Shown here one piece after another: positions 7,147-8,570 of a stretch of DNA of 8,570 nt (within the stretch, counting starts at the first letter, position 1; each line of letters begins with the position of its first letter). Position numbers and translations under genes: made by a program. The notes under the pieces are model-generated. The model had not been told where the DNA came from. It did no database searches and saw nothing but the letters and a program-made list of their open reading frames with translations. Origin of the DNA: an uncultured Lachnospiraceae bacterium (GTDB lineage Bacteria > Bacillota > Clostridia > Lachnospirales > Lachnospiraceae); assembly GCA_958444395.1 (NCBI GenBank), contig CAUCOL010000059.1, positions 1-8,570 of the forward strand. The letters are read 5' to 3'.

Positions 7147-8106
7147 TTAATACTTTGACTTTTTCTCTGCAATATTATTAGTGACACGATTATATAATTC
7201 CAGAGCCGCATTGTAGCCCATCTTCTTCTGTCTGTGGTTGACCGCCGCAGATTCGCAGATAACCGCCAGGTTACGACCCGGACGGATTGGAATCGAATGA
7301 CATACTACTTTATTTCCTAAAAATTCAATATACTGCTCTTCCAATCCCATGCGGTCATATTCCTGATTCTTATTAAACTCTTCCAGTTTGATGACCAGAT
7401 CGATCTCCTGCTCATTCTTAACGCTCTCAACACCAAACAGTGTCTTGGCATCAATGATACCAATCCCACGCAGTTCGATAAAATGACGGGTAATATCCGG
7501 TGAGCTTCCGATCAGGGATGCATCACTTACTTTCTTAATCTCTACCACATCATCCGATACCAGACGGTGTCCACGGTGGATCAGTTCCAGTGCTACTTCT
7601 GATTTACCAATGCCGCTTTCGCCCATGATCAGCACACCTTCGCCATAAATATCTACCAATACACCATGCACGGAGCAACGGGGTGCCAGTACCACATTCA
7701 ACCAGCGGATCAGCTCAGCCATAAAGGAAGAAGTGGCCTTCTTGCTGCGGAGGATCGGAACCTGATATTTATTGGCAAGATCCAGAAGTTCATCCTCGAT
7801 CCAGATCTCACGACAGTATACGATACATGGCGGCTTTGGATGCTTGTCACTGCCCTCCATGATCTTCTCCATCATGGAAAGACTATGCTCGATCCCTTTC
7901 TGCTGCATATACGTATGCTCTACATGACCAATGATCTGAATACGGCTGGAATCAAAATAATCAAAAAAGCCTGCCAGCTGCAATGCCGGTCTGTTGATAT
8001 CCGTCTGCGTGATCTCAATCTTTGTGATATCCACATTTGGTGTACAATTTTCAAGATTCATTTCTTCGATCATTTCTTTTAATGATACGCTGTAATTACC
8101 AATCAT
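7147..8106 (-). CDS. hprK: HPr kinase/phosphorylase
   Basis: HprK is a cytoplasmic bifunctional enzyme that phosphorylates Ser-46 of the phosphotransferase protein HPr and also removes that phosphate by phosphorolysis, setting carbon catabolite repression in Firmicutes. The 319-residue product has the usual length. It shows an N-terminal regulatory domain (about 1-130), then the kinase core: H147 in VHGVLVDIYG, the P-loop GESGIGKS at 162-169, the SDD motif at 184-186, and the family signature ELRGIGIID at 211-219. The C-terminal block IRPGRNLAVICE (274-285) followed by NHRQKKMGYNAA completes it. No key residue is missing. The ATG at 8106 has AAAGGAG six bases upstream, embedded in the end of uvrC. 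The HD-domain gene starts 25 bases after the stop, so uvrC, hprK and that gene form a likely operon. HPr itself is not encoded here. Confidence 0.97.
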   Translation of the reverse strand: MIGNYSVSLKEMIEEMNLENCTPNVDITKIEITQTDINRPALQLAGFFDYFDSSRIQIIGHVEHTYMQQKGIEHSLSMMEKIMEGSDKHPKPPCIVYCREIWIEDELLDLANKYQVPILRSKKATSSFMAELIRWLNVVLAPRCSVHGVLVDIYGEGVLIMGESGIGKSEVALELIHRGHRLVSDDVVEIKKVSDASLIGSSPDITRHFIELRGIGIIDAKTLFGVESVKNEQEIDLVIKLEEFNKNQEYDRMGLEEQYIEFLGNKVVCHSIPIRPGRNLAVICESAAVNHRQKKMGYNAALELYNRVTNNIAEKKSKY

Positions 8107-8109
8107 ATT

Positions 8110-8570
8110 CTACTCCTTTTCTGTTCTGTCTTTATCGTTCTGTCTATGGAAAAACTGATATACCTGACCAGCTGCACGCCGATCCATAGACTCTGTCTGC
8201 GCCAGCTGTTCGATCGAAGCATCTCGAACCGCCTCAATCGACTGGAACTGCTTCATCAAGGCTTTTCTTCTCTTCTCCCCGATCCCCGGTATATCATCCA
8301 AAATAGAATGTACCTGTACTTTACTTCGCAGAGAACGATGATATTCGATTGCAAACCGATGCACCTCATCCTGAATCCTGGTCATCAGGTGAAATCCCTC
8401 ACTGCCGACAACTACTGCCATCTCCTGATCCCTGAAAAACAGTCCTCTGGTGCGGTGATGGTCATCCTTCACCATGCCGCAGACCGGAATCTGCAGTCCC
8501 AGGCTCTCCAGTACTTCTTCTGCAATGTGCACCTGTCCCTGCCCACCATCCATCATGATCAGATCCGGAT
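8110..8570 (-). CDS. uvrC: UvrABC system protein C, C-terminal part (5' end outside window)
   Basis: UvrC is the nuclease of bacterial nucleotide excision repair; it is recruited by UvrB at a lesion and cuts on both sides. Only the last 152 residues are visible; the frame is open to the window edge. The visible part opens with PDLIMMDGG, the segment carrying the family's conserved catalytic Asp of the RNase H-like endonuclease domain. [11 protein letters not shown] (about residues 34-44 of the visible part) and DEVHRFA (67-73) follow, both typical of this domain. The tail holds the paired helix-hairpin-helix DNA-binding region, with [13 protein letters not shown] at about 92-104 and a second hairpin to about 140. 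The stop is TAG at 8112-8110, three bases before the hprK ATG, and the hprK ribosome binding site lies inside the uvrC end, so the two are co-transcribed and probably translationally coupled. Identification is secure. Confidence 0.96.
   Translation of the reverse strand, partial: PDLIMMDGGQGQVHIAEEVLESLGLQIPVCGMVKDDHHRTRGLFFRDQEMAVVVGSEGFHLMTRIQDEVHRFAIEYHRSLRSKVQVHSILDDIPGIGEKRRKALMKQFQSIEAVRDASIEQLAQTESMDRRAAGQVYQFFHRQNDKDRTEKE

Noticed and set aside
7121..7211. Longer start for the HD-GYP-like gene at 7211
   Set aside because: It would overlap the end of hprK by 65 bases and add a 30-residue segment with no homology signal, while 7121 has a strong ribosome binding site and a family-typical N-terminus.
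1..8570. Mobile elements, phage genes, CRISPR arrays, tRNA or rRNA genes, defence systems
   Set aside because: No transposase or integrase motif, terminal repeat, spaced direct-repeat array or cloverleaf was visible; nearly all sequence is accounted for by housekeeping genes on one strand.

Overview
The window looks like a chromosomal segment of a low-to-medium GC Gram-positive bacterium of the class Clostridia, most likely Lachnospiraceae-like. The clues are an HPr kinase/phosphorylase gene directly after uvrC, the order pth - mfd - PpiC/SurA-like lipoprotein, strong GGAG-type ribosome binding sites and several non-ATG starts. The family-level call is inferred from gene order and protein style, not from a database search.

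All supported genes lie on the minus strand, so transcription runs from high to low coordinates. In that order they are: the 3' part of uvrC (8570-8110, cut by the window edge); hprK (8106-7147); a 380-residue degenerate HD-GYP-type protein (7121-5979); pth (5881-5315); a hairpin resembling an intrinsic terminator (5287-5249); mfd (5174-1554); a lipoprotein with a parvulin-like C-terminal half (about 1507-509); and the first 110 codons of a cheX-like gene (330-1), cut by the left edge. The cheX-like gene is preceded by a good candidate promoter and a 12-bp tandem repeat.

Functionally these are mostly housekeeping genes. UvrC and Mfd both serve nucleotide excision repair (incision, and recruitment of repair to stalled RNA polymerase). 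HprK controls carbon catabolite repression through HPr Ser-46. Pth recycles peptidyl-tRNA. The lipoprotein probably helps extracytoplasmic folding. The HD-GYP-like protein and CheX point to signalling, and CheX suggests a chemotactic or motile relative.

No mobile element, CRISPR array, tRNA or rRNA was seen. I see no convincing new multi-gene system. The best leads are: the HD-GYP-like protein, which has lost about half of the metal/substrate motif set; a start-less open frame that looks coding, begins inside the 3' end of that gene and stops in an ATGA overlap with pth; the cheX promoter whose predicted start lies downstream of the first ATG, implying a TTG start; and a GC-rich, Ala/Gly/Arg-rich linker in the Mfd tail.
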